In this document: positions 22,780 through 33,650 of the stretch, in pieces
How the letters are laid out: the number at the start of each line of letters is the position of its first letter
Position numbering within the stretch: position 1 is the first letter of the stretch
Origin: Jackrogersella multiformis
Taxonomy: Eukaryota; Ascomycota; Sordariomycetes; Xylariales; Hypoxylaceae
Assembly (NCBI GenBank): GCA_902806575.1
Contig: CADCXD010000008.1
Location: forward strand, 124,001-188,000
Length of the DNA: 64,000 nt
Reading direction: 5' to 3'
Translations under genes and position numbers: made by a program
The notes under the pieces: model-generated
Databases searched by the model: none
The model's input: only the letters and a program-made list of their open reading frames with translations
What the model was told of the DNA's origin: nothing

Positions 22780-23652
22780 TCACTTCCCCGCAGCAACAAA
22801 GCGAAACACGAGGTTACGCTCCCCGCCCGCCTCCCCGCCCACCTCCGTCCCCGCCAACCCCTCGTCATCGGTATAGAGGGCGAGATCGACCCTCGCCGCG
22901 TCCGCCACGCCCAACCGCACTACTCCCTCGCTGCCTCCCACGCTGCCCACGGCCCACGACCCGCCGCTCTCCTCCGTTTTCTCGAACAGCACATCGTACA
23001 CCCCGCCCGCGCTCCGCACCGTCTCCGGCGACGGTGCCCAGACCGCGAGACCCGCTACGCCGAGCGCGCCGCTGGGGTGCGGCTGCTGCTGCTCGTACGG
23101 CACGCGCAGGGGTCGGGGCGTGGCGTCCAGGCACCAGAAGGGGAGGGTGCCGAGCTCGAGCTCCAGGGCGGGAGGAGGCCCGTCGCGCACGAGCGCCGGG
23201 AACGCGACGCCCCACTTCAGCTCCTCGCCGTCGGGCCGCGTGCGGCCGCCGCGCCACAGGTCACCGTACGCGATTCCCGTTTTCGCGGCCAGGACTTTGC
23301 GCTGGATGGCGCGGAAGGCTGGTTCTTGGACGAGGTCGCTGGCTCCTGTTTCTGTTTCTGTTTTCGGGGGGGACGGCAGGGTGACGGCCCAGTCGACGAC
23401 GGAGCCTTCCCTCTTGGCGCCCCAGTGATGGGTGGCGCGCTGGGCGGGGGAGATGCCCGGCGCGAAGGCGATGAGCTCCAGGTACGAGCCGTCGGCCAGC
23501 AGCACGAGGGCGTTCTCGGTCAGGCCGTCGGCGTGCCGGCCGCCCGGGTAGAAGCGGAATAGGTTTGCGAGCCAAGGGGGCGGGGCCGCGAGGAAGGCGT
23601 GCGGGATCAGGATCACGATGTGGTCGACGAGCGGGGTGGTTGGGGTGGACAT
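22780..23652 (-). CDS. Glyoxalase-like domain protein
   Basis: Single exon, 290 residues, starting MSTPTTPLVDHIVILIP. The N-terminal DHIVI..P pattern, then GGRHADGLTENALVLLADGSYLELIAF, fits the glyoxalase-like family (PF13468 type, vicinal-oxygen-chelate fold), whose substrates in fungi are mostly unknown. His11 and Glu58 (from the YLELIAF stretch) would be the candidate metal ligands by analogy. The rest is rich in Pro, Gly and Ala. The coding sequence is much richer in G+C than its neighbours by eye, with almost every third position G or C, which creates several long shadow frames on both strands. That could mean recent transfer or simply local GC-biased conversion. Confidence 0.78.
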   Translation of the reverse strand: MSTPTTPLVDHIVILIPHAFLAAPPPWLANLFRFYPGGRHADGLTENALVLLADGSYLELIAFAPGISPAQRATHHWGAKREGSVVDWAVTLPSPPKTETETGASDLVQEPAFRAIQRKVLAAKTGIAYGDLWRGGRTRPDGEELKWGVAFPALVRDGPPPALELELGTLPFWCLDATPRPLRVPYEQQQPHPSGALGVAGLAVWAPSPETVRSAGGVYDVLFEKTEESGGSWAVGSVGGSEGVVRLGVADAARVDLALYTDDEGLAGTEVGGEAGGERNLVFRFVAAGK

Positions 23653-23924
23653 TTTGGGATTGTATATGGGGGATGTGCTTTTAGACTACCTAGGTGCTTA
23701 TTGAGGAATACTGGAATGGTTACCTGTCTTGGGAGGCTTTGATGGTTTATATGTGATTTATTCTGTTAGAGTCATTAGATGTCGTGCTAGGCTAGCCGAG
23801 ATTGCGTGACTCATAGCATAGTTCGTCGGTATTCACTCGGCGATACAGCTCTGAATGATGTTTAGGGTATCTCATTGTAAGACTCATCTTATATGCGTAA
23901 ATACATTTGCTAGCACGATTGCGC

Positions 23925-25811
23925 CTAGCTTTTATTTTTAATGGCCGGGAGTAACTTTTCTTCTAGCACTCGCTTCATAACCCTCTCGGCTTCCTTAGGG
24001 TCGATTCTCTCTTCAGCACCTAGCCGGATCATTCGACCTACGAGGAACATTAGCTTCCCCTGCGGATACTGCTTATAGTCTACAAATTGCTTCACGATTT
24101 CGTCCTGGCCTTCCGCCGCGACGCATGCGAGCTCGGAATATTCGTCTTCGCTGAGCTCTTTAAACCACAGGTCTTCCTGGTCGAGCACCGCGTCGATCGT
24201 AGGATACTCGTCTGGGATCCTCCGGCGGAAGACAGCCCATAGGAGCTCTTTAGCAACTTTCGCGACAACTCTGCGCTGGTACAGGTAGAATAGGATATCG
24301 GTAAGATGCCTAGCAGGTACACGATGGCACTGGCCGTCCTCTGTGAACCCTAGATCCTGCGCGGCATCGTCGCTGCGTGCCGAGGTCAGGCGGTCTAGTT
24401 CATGTAGGGTCCAATTAGCCGCAAGTTGATAGCCCGGCAAGTATTCAGGTGAGTTTGCGTTTGGTCCGAATCGCTTGGCGAGGAGATCGACGACATTCCA
24501 GAAATACTCGACTCGCTTGCCTCCGTCAAGTGCTACTAGGGATAATGCATCTTTGGAGGTAAGTCCAAATCGTTGAATTAACCCGTCGACTTCGGCGTCT
24601 GGGAGTTCGCCCATCCCCGCCAGGAGATGGTTGACCAGATCGTCGCCAATGATAACAGGCGCCAAGTCGGGATCTGGCATATATCTGTAGTCGACCTCGC
24701 CCTCTTTACCACGCAGCCGACGAGTCTCCGTCGATCCAATGGACCATCCGCGAGTCTCACTTTCTATAACCCCACCAGATTCGAGAACAGCGATCTGTCT
24801 ATCTCGTTCGGCGATGATAGCATCCTCGACGGCCTTGAAGCTGCTCAGGTTCTTGATTTCGGTTCGCTGGCCGAGCGGAGCAGAAGGATCGTCGTTTCTT
24901 CGGACAGACACGTTGACGTCTGCACGTAAGCCACCAGCCTCCATTCCGGAGACGCAGGCATCGACGGCATTCAAAATAATCTGCACCTTCCTTACCAAAG
25001 CAGCAGCAGTAGCAGGGTGATGAATATCTGGCAAAGTGATAATCTCGATCAAGGGAACACCGACGCGGTTAAAGTCAATCCAATGCACGTCGCCGGGCTG
25101 GGCTAATGTCTTTGCGGTATCCTGCTCCATCTGAATCTGTTGAATTCCAACAGAAACGCCATCACCATCCTCAGCCGCAATACCATCCCTAGTTTGAAGT
25201 GATATTCTGCCATCCCGCGCAAATGGTTCATAATACTGAGTGATTTGGTAGCCGGACGGCTGATCCCAATGGAAATAGTGTTTCCTGTCGAACCTGCTCA
25301 CATTCTGTATGTCACAGCTAAGTGCCAAAGCAGCTCTCAGAGCTGGAATGAGAGTTTCCTTCTGGAAGATGGGTTGACTACCCGGGGTAGCCAGATCGAA
25401 AAAGGCAACATGAGAGTTTGGATCGTCGCTGAAGGACGTGGTGGCAGGCGAGAAGAGTTTCTTCGCGGTGTTTAGTTGGGCGTGTATCTCGATTCCTACG
25501 GTAAGCTCCCAGCCGTCCACGACTTGGTTGTTTGCGTTCTTTTTCTTCTTGCCACTAGCCTTTTGTTTCTTAGCCTCATCTCTTAATTGCTTTCTCAACG
25601 GGACATGAACTAGCGAGGAAACATTGTCGAGATGGGAAGAAGCTGCTTCGGTGTGAGCGGTTCGAGCTTGGAGAGGCCATTGAATCTTGAGCTCAGTAGT
25701 GTGACGACCAAGTATGGGAATGGTTCGTGCTCGTAATCCTAGGCAACCTCGCGTATGGAACTGCCCATGGAAAAGGTATCTGCTCAGAGTGGCGACTCTG
25801 AGTCGTGGCAT
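23925..25811 (-). CDS. PET112: Mitochondrial glutamyl-tRNA(Gln) amidotransferase subunit B
   Basis: GatB subunit of the GatFAB/GatCAB complex, which converts Glu-tRNA(Gln) to Gln-tRNA(Gln) in mitochondria. Single exon, 628 residues. An Arg-rich N-terminus (RLRVATLSRYLFHG) serves as a likely mitochondrial presequence and is followed by a Lys-rich linker. The catalytic-cradle core starts WELTVGIEIHAQLNT and contains DRKHYFHWDQPSGYQITQ, IDFNRVGVPLIEI, GLRADVNVSVR, EIKNLSSFKAVE and DYRYMPDPDLAP. The C-terminal helical/YqeY-like part ends KRVLEEKLLPAIK. All of these are GatB signatures, and the length agrees with fungal orthologues. The 272-base gap to the upstream glyoxalase-like gene holds only flanking sequence. 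Confidence 0.96.
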   Translation of the reverse strand: MPRLRVATLSRYLFHGQFHTRGCLGLRARTIPILGRHTTELKIQWPLQARTAHTEAASSHLDNVSSLVHVPLRKQLRDEAKKQKASGKKKKNANNQVVDGWELTVGIEIHAQLNTAKKLFSPATTSFSDDPNSHVAFFDLATPGSQPIFQKETLIPALRAALALSCDIQNVSRFDRKHYFHWDQPSGYQITQYYEPFARDGRISLQTRDGIAAEDGDGVSVGIQQIQMEQDTAKTLAQPGDVHWIDFNRVGVPLIEIITLPDIHHPATAAALVRKVQIILNAVDACVSGMEAGGLRADVNVSVRRNDDPSAPLGQRTEIKNLSSFKAVEDAIIAERDRQIAVLESGGVIESETRGWSIGSTETRRLRGKEGEVDYRYMPDPDLAPVIIGDDLVNHLLAGMGELPDAEVDGLIQRFGLTSKDALSLVALDGGKRVEYFWNVVDLLAKRFGPNANSPEYLPGYQLAANWTLHELDRLTSARSDDAAQDLGFTEDGQCHRVPARHLTDILFYLYQRRVVAKVAKELLWAVFRRRIPDEYPTIDAVLDQEDLWFKELSEDEYSELACVAAEGQDEIVKQFVDYKQYPQGKLMFLVGRMIRLGAEERIDPKEAERVMKRVLEEKLLPAIKNKS

Positions 25812-27322
25812 ATCGGATTGCGAAATGTGAAATGCGAAATGTGGATGACGAGTTTGTATGTTGTATGTTATATGCTAATTAATTAATAAATGAAGGATGG
25901 AAATGTACCTAGTGTACCTACACTAGGTAGTGTAGGTAAATAGCCCCGCCTCAAGATCAATCGAACCCCACTTGTTAAATATCTTATCTTATCATATGGG
26001 TCTATGAAGCTGTATGTACATTGATCTGTACCTAAGTACCTAGGTAGATATAGATGACGTAGGTAATCTAATATTGTACAGTGGGGTTTCTACCTACTTC
26101 GTACACTACCTAGGTACATAGAACTAAAGTCAAGAACCTAAGAACTACAACATCACCAATATTCAATCCTCGAAATGCAAACCTACATCTCGCGTCATTC
26201 AGGTGGAACCAAGAATCTGTCATATCCCTTTGCGCGTAGCTAACCCTAGTCCCGATCACTCTTCGATCACTCTTCATGATTATTGGAAGATGATTGGCTG
26301 CTCGGCTACTGCACGAAGACTACCAACGCTTGAAGCAGCAGAGCGCAATGCAGCAGGCTGCAGCTCGCAGTCTTACCAAGGTGACCGCAACAGAACATCG
26401 TGTCGAGGCCTTGCCGCCATTTTTACTCCTATATGGGTGACTAGAAAACAGAAATTAGAAAGTCGAGAGTACGAAAACGTCCGACTAGAAGTGATTAATT
26501 ACCTCTACCTACCTACCTACCTATGAACCTAGGTAGGTATCTAGAGGTATCTGAGGTCTAACATCTTGGCCAATAGTATCACGATACTTAAGGTGACCCT
26601 CGTCACTCAGCTAACCTCATAAGCCAACCAATCATCTGCCGTGTGATATCTGGACGCTTCCATGCGGCCTGCTGATATTGGGGGAACTCGTCGTTATCGT
26701 TTGGTTCAAGATTACCGCCGCGTCGGATGACCAACCTGAAGACTAGGTATGAAGATGGCCGAGCATAACACCCCTTTTCGGTCCCTGTATTTCTTTTTTA
26801 AGACTCTCTCCCCTCCTTGGTTTGTTTTTTCTCTCTTTCCGTTCTTATTTAATATCAACCTAGACACCTAACAGGACCACATACCTTCACATAGTTCGTG
26901 GTGTGTGTGGCCTGGCGTCGCAGAAATCTACCATGTTCAACCTGTTTAACCTGTTCAACCATCGCCATCGCGCCTCGTGTACTTTTTATCTACGCTAGCC
27001 ACATGTCCTTCAAGTAATGATTTATAGCGTTTAATAGCCTACCAATTTGATTCATCATTACTACCTACGTACCTACGTACCTACATATGTCAACTTTGGA
27101 TATCTGTCACTCTTCCGTTCGTCAAGCTGCTACCTAATTAGGACATATCCATGTTGTATCTTCATGGACGGCTACCTGCAGCCCAACATTGCGAGGTATG
27201 CGTGTTTTACGCCGTGTTCGCATCTTTTCTCCTCTCTTCTCACCGCAGGGTAAAACAAACCCAAAACATACATTTTGTTAAGAGACCTTTTTTTCCCAAG
27301 AGTTACCGTTTAATCCTCGCTG
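25812..27322. other. Divergent intergenic region
   Basis: Promoter side of GatB (-) and of the DUF6594 gene (+). Clusters of ACCTAGGTA motifs lie at 25908-25935, 26030-26115 and 26500-26545. The 107-codon frame at 26203-26526 ends inside a TACC repeat and shows no domain. Pyrimidine-rich leader-like sequence covers 26790-26870 and 27220-27350. No gene is called. Confidence 0.55.
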
Positions 27323-29252
27323 ATGTCGTTCCTAAGACACTATCGTTCTTCTTCTGTCCCGGCAGCCATCGATCGAGGTGCCTCTTGGCGCTTCGTTGAG
27401 TACGACATGGCTGACGAGCAGGATCGTATCCAACGTGAACCCCCTAATTATCCGTATCCTGTATCTCTAAGGAGAAGAAGCATACCAAGACGTAACACGG
27501 ATACCAGGCCTTGGGAACCCAGCATGAAATATGGTTCCAGCAACCCAAACGCAGTCCATAGGAGGTTTTCGAGTGTCTTGAGAGCATCTCCCGAACTCAT
27601 GCCAGATGCTGGCGATCCCACCACAATACCACCCACTTTCGGTGAAGGGGCTGGTGATGGTCAACCAAGACGAGCTTTTGACCCTGAGGATCTCGCTCGT
27701 CTTGACACCACGCAGGAAAATAATTCTCCTGCTCATTTGAGCACCGTATCAGTTGCCTCGTCGAGCCTAGCGACTGGCACCCCAAGTTCAAACGGCTCAG
27801 TTGAAAGTGGCATCACATCGGCCACAGAGAAGCCTTTCGTGGACGCAGAAACCGCAGGGAAGGCGAAGGCTAGGCGGAAGAGGTTTCCCGCGAAGAAGCC
27901 TAATGCTCTCAACTTTCTGGATTCCGATTCTCCTACTGTGACGGCGGAGAGCATTCGCAGGTCGATGGAAGAAGCATCTCGTCGATCGCCAAACTCTCTC
28001 CACGGCCAATCACCATCAACCCGCAGCGCATCCTCTGTAACGAGTGGCTTTAAAGATGATGCTTCAGATAACATCGGCGAACATGAAACCGACCGAAGCA
28101 CGAGTCCAGAGCGTGGTGCAGAAGGTGTTGATGAGGGTCGTCCGAATGTTGGACCTCGTATGTCACCGCATCAGAACAGGAAGCGGAGCTACGGATTCCC
28201 GGACATGCCACGGGGGAATTTTGACCATTCGCATACTCCTCCAAACGATCACCCTCCTCGAGACCCTAACCGAGGTCGACCACAGCCTCCTCCAAGACCA
28301 GAGAGATTGCCTCTAACAGGATATGAGCTGCTTGCTTCAAAGCTGTCTACATCTCCATCCAATCACCCCGGTCCACATCCCCGACCCATATACCGTCGAT
28401 TCGAGATGTTGAATAATAGATTGTTGCTGTATCTTCAGGATGAGATTTGCGAATTAGAAGAGCAGCTCCATCGACTCGATGCGGCCGATACCCAGAATCG
28501 GCGCTTACCGGAATGCTTCTTCCCAGCCTCTCGAAGAGCAGAGTATATGGCCGGTGGTGAGCTGCATTGGCATAAGACCGACATTCTCGGCAAGATTGGG
28601 TTTAAGCTGGATCAGTACAGTAAGATTTGACCTTCCATTGATCACTGTTGATTTATTGTGACTCGCTCATGTGAATGACTTCTTAGATCGTCTACTATCA
28701 TCGTATAGGGAGACCACAGGAATGCCGATCCCGACACTGGAGGACATACACGAATATCGCAGCTATCTCGCCACGCATACTCCCATCGCCGAAGTGGAGA
28801 CTCGTTTTCTTGATGTGGCTGATGACCTAATATGCATGAGCGACGAATACCAGGAGGCCATTGATGAGGACCCAATGCCCACCCCCATCCCACATCCAGA
28901 CTTCACAATGGCCCAGCCCCGGAGCGCATCTCCCATCATCAAGTCTCGGCCTGTCTCGCCATATCGACAAGTTCAACTCGAAGAGGGCAGCGTCTTGACC
29001 ATTGATAGTGCATACGATGACACACCAGTCATCCCATTGTCCGTGGCAGTCACGGTCGCTATTATCCTTCCCATCTTGACATTCTTAATCATACCAGGGT
29101 ACCTCGGCCGGCTGACGGTGGTGATACTGGTGGGTCTTAGCATTCTGGGAGCCTTGTATCAAGGAGGCATCGTTGCCATCCGTACCTGGGAGCTTCTCAC
29201 TTGCGTTGGCCTCTACGGTGCCATGATGGCTATCATTGCGGGAATTGTGTGA
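27323..29252 (+). CDS. DUF6594 membrane protein
   Basis: Exons 27323-28619 and 28687-29252 join in phase 1 to 620 residues. The N-terminal ~330 residues are polar, Ser/Pro/Arg-rich and probably disordered. A conserved region then follows: YRRFEMLNNRLLLYLQDEICELEEQLHRLD, the fungal DUF6594 hallmark, predicted coiled coil. Three hydrophobic helices end the protein (VAVTVAIILPILTFLII, LTVVILVGLSILGALY, LLTCVGLYGAMMAIIAGIV). The function of the family is unknown. The intron starts GTAAGA and ends CTTAG. The start is uncertain: the first ATG gives a short basic leader, while ATG at 27407 gives MADEQDRIQREPP, a more usual start; that form would be 592 residues. A membrane-protein fragment lies just downstream on the opposite strand. 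Confidence 0.82.
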
Positions 29253-29285
29253 TCGGTGCGGCTAACACAGTCGTGTAAATAAGAG

Positions 29286-29621
29286 TCAAGGCGTGTAAGA
29301 GAAGAAATTGATACCCACGCTCACTACTGTAACGGAAACTATCTGATGGCCAAACGGGAGGCGGAAGGATGCCTCTCTAGGGGCGCCGAAGGTTATCTGG
29401 AAGAAGATGGCGACACTGATAACCACAGACAATGCTTCAAGGACTAGAAGGACCCTGCGAGGATTCGTGGGGTGGTGATTCAGTAATGTACGATGGAACT
29501 CTCGAGCATAGGCGGGTACTAACTCGAATCCAAATTTCTGACCAAGAGATGAGCTAGGTACGTAACCGTTTCTCGGGAAGGGGTCTTGGTTTGAAATTAA
29601 TAATACAAGGTGTAATTGATT
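29286..29621 (-). pseudogene. Unrecognised membrane-protein fragment without a start codon
   Basis: An open frame of 111 codons on the minus strand, from a TAG at 29624-29622 to TGA at 29288-29286, without an ATG near its start. The reading looks like real protein: a polar part (PFPRNGYVPSSSLGQKFG), a basic helix (YAREFHRTLLNHHP), then a hydrophobic helix (VLEALSVVISVAIFFQITFG) and a second hydrophobic segment (IVSVTVVSVGINFF). It may be the last exon of a small gene whose upstream exons I cannot find, or a gene remnant. No family is recognised. Confidence 0.4.
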
Positions 29622-30233
29622 CTAGAATAGTAATAGTAACTGTCATATGTCACAAATATTTGTTAGTATTCCTAATATAAATTTCAACGGTGATCTATAT
29701 CCTTAGATCGATAACTATCTGAAGTGAGTGGCAGGGTACCTGGGTAGATAGATGCACAAGAATACTATCCGGTTTATATAAATTTACCTTCGTCTATAGA
29801 TTTCTTTAAGCAGCCAATGCTACCTAATAGCTGTCCAGTTATACAACTTCAAACCTGTAGTTACTCCTCATACTCTGGGGCTTCATGCAGCATGCCGACC
29901 TCCCCAATAGTTCGTCGGGTTCGCAAGCCTATAATATTCACTCAATGCTTACTCATTTAGTTACTGAAATTGAATTGTAGATGCTATATTTCATATTTTA
30001 TTTAGCGTTGAAACTAAACATCCCCAAATAATGATGTTAGGTACCTAGGAGACTATCCTTCACCTCTTCTTCCCAATCCATACCAACTTTGGAACCATAA
30101 TTGCGGCCCCATTTCTCACTTCTTTCATTGCTCTTCGTTCTAGCTCTCGAGACAACTCCGGTGTCTTAAGCGCGCTCCCCGCGAACTCTTTCCAAGTACT
30201 GATGTGACTACTATGCGTCAATAATCTGCCCAG
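29622..30233. other. Intergenic, AT-rich
   Basis: No coding sequence recognised. The oxyanion-loop N-terminus expected for the hydrolase downstream was looked for here in all three plus-strand frames and was not found. Confidence 0.55.
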
Positions 30234-31015
30234 ATGAAAGTAGACATCAAGACTTACATGTCATTCCAGAATCGAGCTGAATTATCAACTCACCCAGGAC
30301 CATACCCTAGTTGCAATCCGTCCAACCCAGCTGCGGCAATTTGCCCAGATGATGTTGCCTCACTGCGCAACAACGTCCTTCTGCCTCTTCTAGAGAAGAG
30401 AGATGTTGTCCTCCTTGCCCACTCATACGGAGGTGTCGTTGCTGGCTGCGCAGCTAAGGATCTCGACAAAGAGACCCGCAACAAGCAAGGCCAGGTCGGC
30501 GGAGTCATCGGATTTATCTACGTGGCAGGGAATATCACGCTCGAAGGCGAATCCCTATTTGACGCAGTCGGCAGCGCCTACCCTCCATTCATCAAGTTGA
30601 ATAAGGTATAGCTAACTCAGATTCCTTCTTAGCCGAAAGCATATTGATAGATCTCTTCTAGCCATATCAAGGCCTTGCCCTCATCGAGCCAGCGAAGGAC
30701 GTCCTTTACAATGATTGCGACCCTGCGCTCGCATCGGAGCTGGAGAAAGATATGATGCCTCACGCATACTCGGCATTTGAGACCAAAGCCACAGCGCCCG
30801 CTTGGGCAGACAAAACTTTTGACGGGAAACGGGCTTATATCCGCACATTAGATGACTGTTGCAATCCAGTATCGGTCCAGGACTTATGGTTAGACAAATC
30901 AAAGGTTGAATGGGATGTGGTCGACCTCAAAACGGGACACATGCCGTTCGTAAGCCAGCCTGAGATGCTAGCTACGCAAATCGCGAAGCTCATCAACGGA
31001 TTCATGGGCCTTTAG
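30234..31015 (+). CDS. Alpha/beta hydrolase, N-terminally truncated
   Basis: Exons 30234-30605 and 30662-31015 (phase 0 intron GTATAG..CTAG) give 241 residues. The reading matches small fungal alpha/beta hydrolases from their middle onward: THPGPYPSCNP, the nucleophile elbow LLAHSYGGVVAG, GLALIEPAKDVLYNDCDP, the acid region AYIRTLDDCCNP and the catalytic His in KTGHMPF. The usual first ~30-40 residues (first beta strand and PGAWH-type oxyanion loop) are missing, and the upstream sequence holds nothing like them. The first ~13 codons here are probably not original coding sequence: an acceptor-like CATTCCAG ends just before AATCGAGCTGAA. It is therefore either a 5'-truncated pseudogene or a gene with a distant first exon. 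Substrate unknown. Confidence 0.65.
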
Positions 31016-31770
31016 CTCTCAAAGCATTGATATAAGCAATGGGTTATGCTAGGTACCTATGAGGCACCAACTAGATGTGAATGATTGCTTAGGTAGTTAT
31101 ACATTATTTCAATGAAGCAAACTTGTGAACATGTATAGAAACAAGTTCAAAGCAGACATCAAAGTGAGCATTGTGTCCCGATAAGGGGGTAGCTGATCTC
31201 CAACAGTTTAACTCAAGTCAGGCAAATCTGATTGCCTTTCGGGTATGCTCATCGTACTTATCAATGTAAGGGATCCGTCATAATTATAAACCTATTATAA
31301 TATCTTGGTCTCGAGTGATTGGCGAGTGATTATCCTGTTGGTTTTCTAGAATACCTAGGTTACGTGGTTGTTTATAATACACCCAATTTTAGAAAAAAAG
31401 CTGGCGACTGAGGGACAATGAAGCGGCCAACAGTTTCACTGGAGCAATCAAAAGTTTTGGTTCAGTGAAACACTGCAAGACGGTGTGGCCGAATAGGTTC
31501 GGTATCGTTATGCATGTACGCTTGCGTATCTGATTCGCTGGTCAGAATCGGATGTGACAGCTCAGCCCAGCCCGCGGCGGTCGGTCAAAATGGTCTTCAC
31601 TGCCTGATCTAGGCTAACTGATTGTGTAGGCCTCCTAATTGCCGAATTTCATTTAAGTTACCTACCTAGGTAGGTAGATATATTACAGCTCATGACTCCA
31701 TTCCCGTTACACTCCGATCTTGTCGTGAATTAGGACTACGTAATTCACTTTTGTATAACCTCCAACCATC
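31016..31770. other. Intergenic, no gene seen
   Basis: 3' flank of the hydrolase and promoter side of the exonuclease gene. TACCTACCTAGGTAGGTAGATA lies at 31660-31681. Otherwise AT-rich without signal. Confidence 0.6.
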
Positions 31771-33326
31771 ATGACCCAAAGTCAAGGACCCCGCAGATTG
31801 CGTTGCGATTGCGCGTTGGCTTTCGAAAATGTTCAATCGCTCGGCGAGCACATCAAGAAGACGGGGCATATGAAGGCCAAGTGGTGCACACTATGCTCTC
31901 ACTTACTTATGACCAAGGAAGGGCTTGACCAACACAAGAAGACATCTGCCAAACATAAAAGCAAACCAGCTGCTCAACCTAAGACCGACGCTGTCCAAAT
32001 CAAACCCCAGACTGATAAGCCTAAAGCTGTCCCAAGCAAACCGGTGGTAGCTCCCAAAGTAGCCAAGATGACCAGAGGCGCGAAAGAAAAGAAGAAGGCT
32101 TCAAAGGGCCCTAATATCAAAGGTGCCATGGCTAACCATTATCTCATATTTGATAGACCCCACTGACATGTACTCTAGCAGTCAGTCCGAACAGTAACCA
32201 ACTTAAGAAGAGCTCTTCAGTTGCTTCAACTTCCAAGGACACAGTCCAGGCTAGATTGCCCGATCCCATGACTACAAAGTACCCATGGGCATCCAAGGGG
32301 CAAAGTGTCGACCTGATTGAGGTCCTAACAGATCAATGCCACAAAGAGATTTGCTTGGTAGACCAAGGCTACTACACAGGTGATCCCTACCGCCGAGGAC
32401 AGCATAAGTTCAATATCAAGAAGTTTCTTCCAACCCCAGAGAGGACCAAGGGGCTGGTTAAGCGCAAATCCATTGCTATCGACTGCGAGATGGTCGGACT
32501 TTCAGGTGGTAGAGATGAACTTGCCCACATTTGCGCCGTTGACCTCCTTACCGGGGAAGTCCTCATCAATACCCTTGTGTATCCTACCGAGCCCGTAACG
32601 GACTGGCGAACTAGGTACAGCGGTGTGTCACCGGCCACGATGGCGATGGCTAAGGCCAGCGGCAAAACCTTGGACGGGTGGCCAGCTGCGAGGGAAAAGC
32701 TTTTCGAGTCAGCCGATGCCGACACTATACTCGTGGGCCACGCGCTTAACCACGACTTGAAGGTCTTAAAAATCTCACACAAAAGGGTCATCGATTCTGC
32801 TATCGTCGTCGCCCAAGCCGTTTTCGGGAAGGACAATAGGTTACTCCGGCAGTGGGGCCTGAAAGCAGTGAGCAAGGAGCTACTGGGGATCACGATACAA
32901 ACAGGTAAACGTGGCCACGACTGTCTAGAAGACACACTCGCTTCCAGAGAGTTGGTGCTGTGGTGTCTCAAAGAACAAGTGAAACTGGATGATTGGGCCA
33001 AGAAGGCCCTGGTCAAGTACGAAGAGGAGAAACGCAAGATAAAGGAACGCCAACGAGAGGAGGCAAGGAAGAAGAAGGAGAAGGAACTCGAGGTAGAAAA
33101 AGAAAAGGAAAAGGAGAGGCAGGAGCAGCAGCAGCCCCCGTTGCCAGCGTCGGCAACACAAAGCGAGTATGACTACGACGAAGATACCTATGATGATAAC
33201 TGGGGTGATCACTACGATCAGGACTACTATAGTGAGCCAGCAACTTGGGGCGGGTATTTCACAACTCGGTGCAGTGATTATGGGTTCGATTACGATCATG
33301 ATTATGATCCTGGTGGATGGTCATAG
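31771..33326 (+). CDS. Rex4-like DEDDh RNA exonuclease with N-terminal zinc finger
   Basis: 3'-5' exoribonuclease of the REXO4/Rex4 group, known for work on pre-rRNA. Exons 31771-32122 and 32182-33326 give 498 residues. The N-terminus has C2H2-like pairs (CDCALAFENVQSLGEHIKKTGH and CTLCSHLL..LDQHKK). A Lys-rich linker follows, likely nuclear/nucleolar targeting. The exonuclease core carries all catalytic residues: Asp218 and Glu220 in IDCEMVG, Asp309 in GHALNHDL, and His363 and Asp368 in GHDCLEDT. After ~residue 400 comes a long charged helix rich in Lys and Glu, then an Asp/Tyr-rich tail. The intron ends in a tandem TAGCAG acceptor, so use of the first AG would add one residue. Rex4 orthology is likely but other REX paralogues exist. 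Confidence 0.87.
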
Positions 33327-33650
33327 AATAAACGGCGTTGGAATCTTTGGATTGGCTTTTGGTCTAATACTAGGATACAGAGATTGAATCATTTTTGGCA
33401 TCTATTGTACTTAGGTATAGGAAAAGGGGTATAATCTTGTTTGATATTGGCTTTGCTGCATTATGGGACTTCAGGATAGCTCGTCAATTTCACTTCCCGT
33501 CGCGATATTAACAAGTGAAATTTAAAATTTATGTTTCTGTCTCTAGATTTACCAATGTTAGTTGACTTGAAGTTATCTATACGTGGCTAGGTGAGGGATT
33601 TGGTACCTAGGTATGTCCATGATCTAAAACGACCTTATGACCTAAGATAA
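33327..33650. other. Convergent intergenic gap
   Basis: AT-rich 3' flanks of the exonuclease and NAT genes, with TACCTAGGTATG at 33603-33614. No gene. Confidence 0.65.

Noticed and set aside
23034..23575. Several long frames on both strands inside the glyoxalase-like gene
   Set aside because: Produced by very high GC at third positions; only the minus-strand frame 22780-23652 shows a conserved fold pattern.
26203..26526. 107-codon plus-strand frame
   Set aside because: Ends in the TACCTACC repeat and shows no domain, transmembrane segment or splice context.
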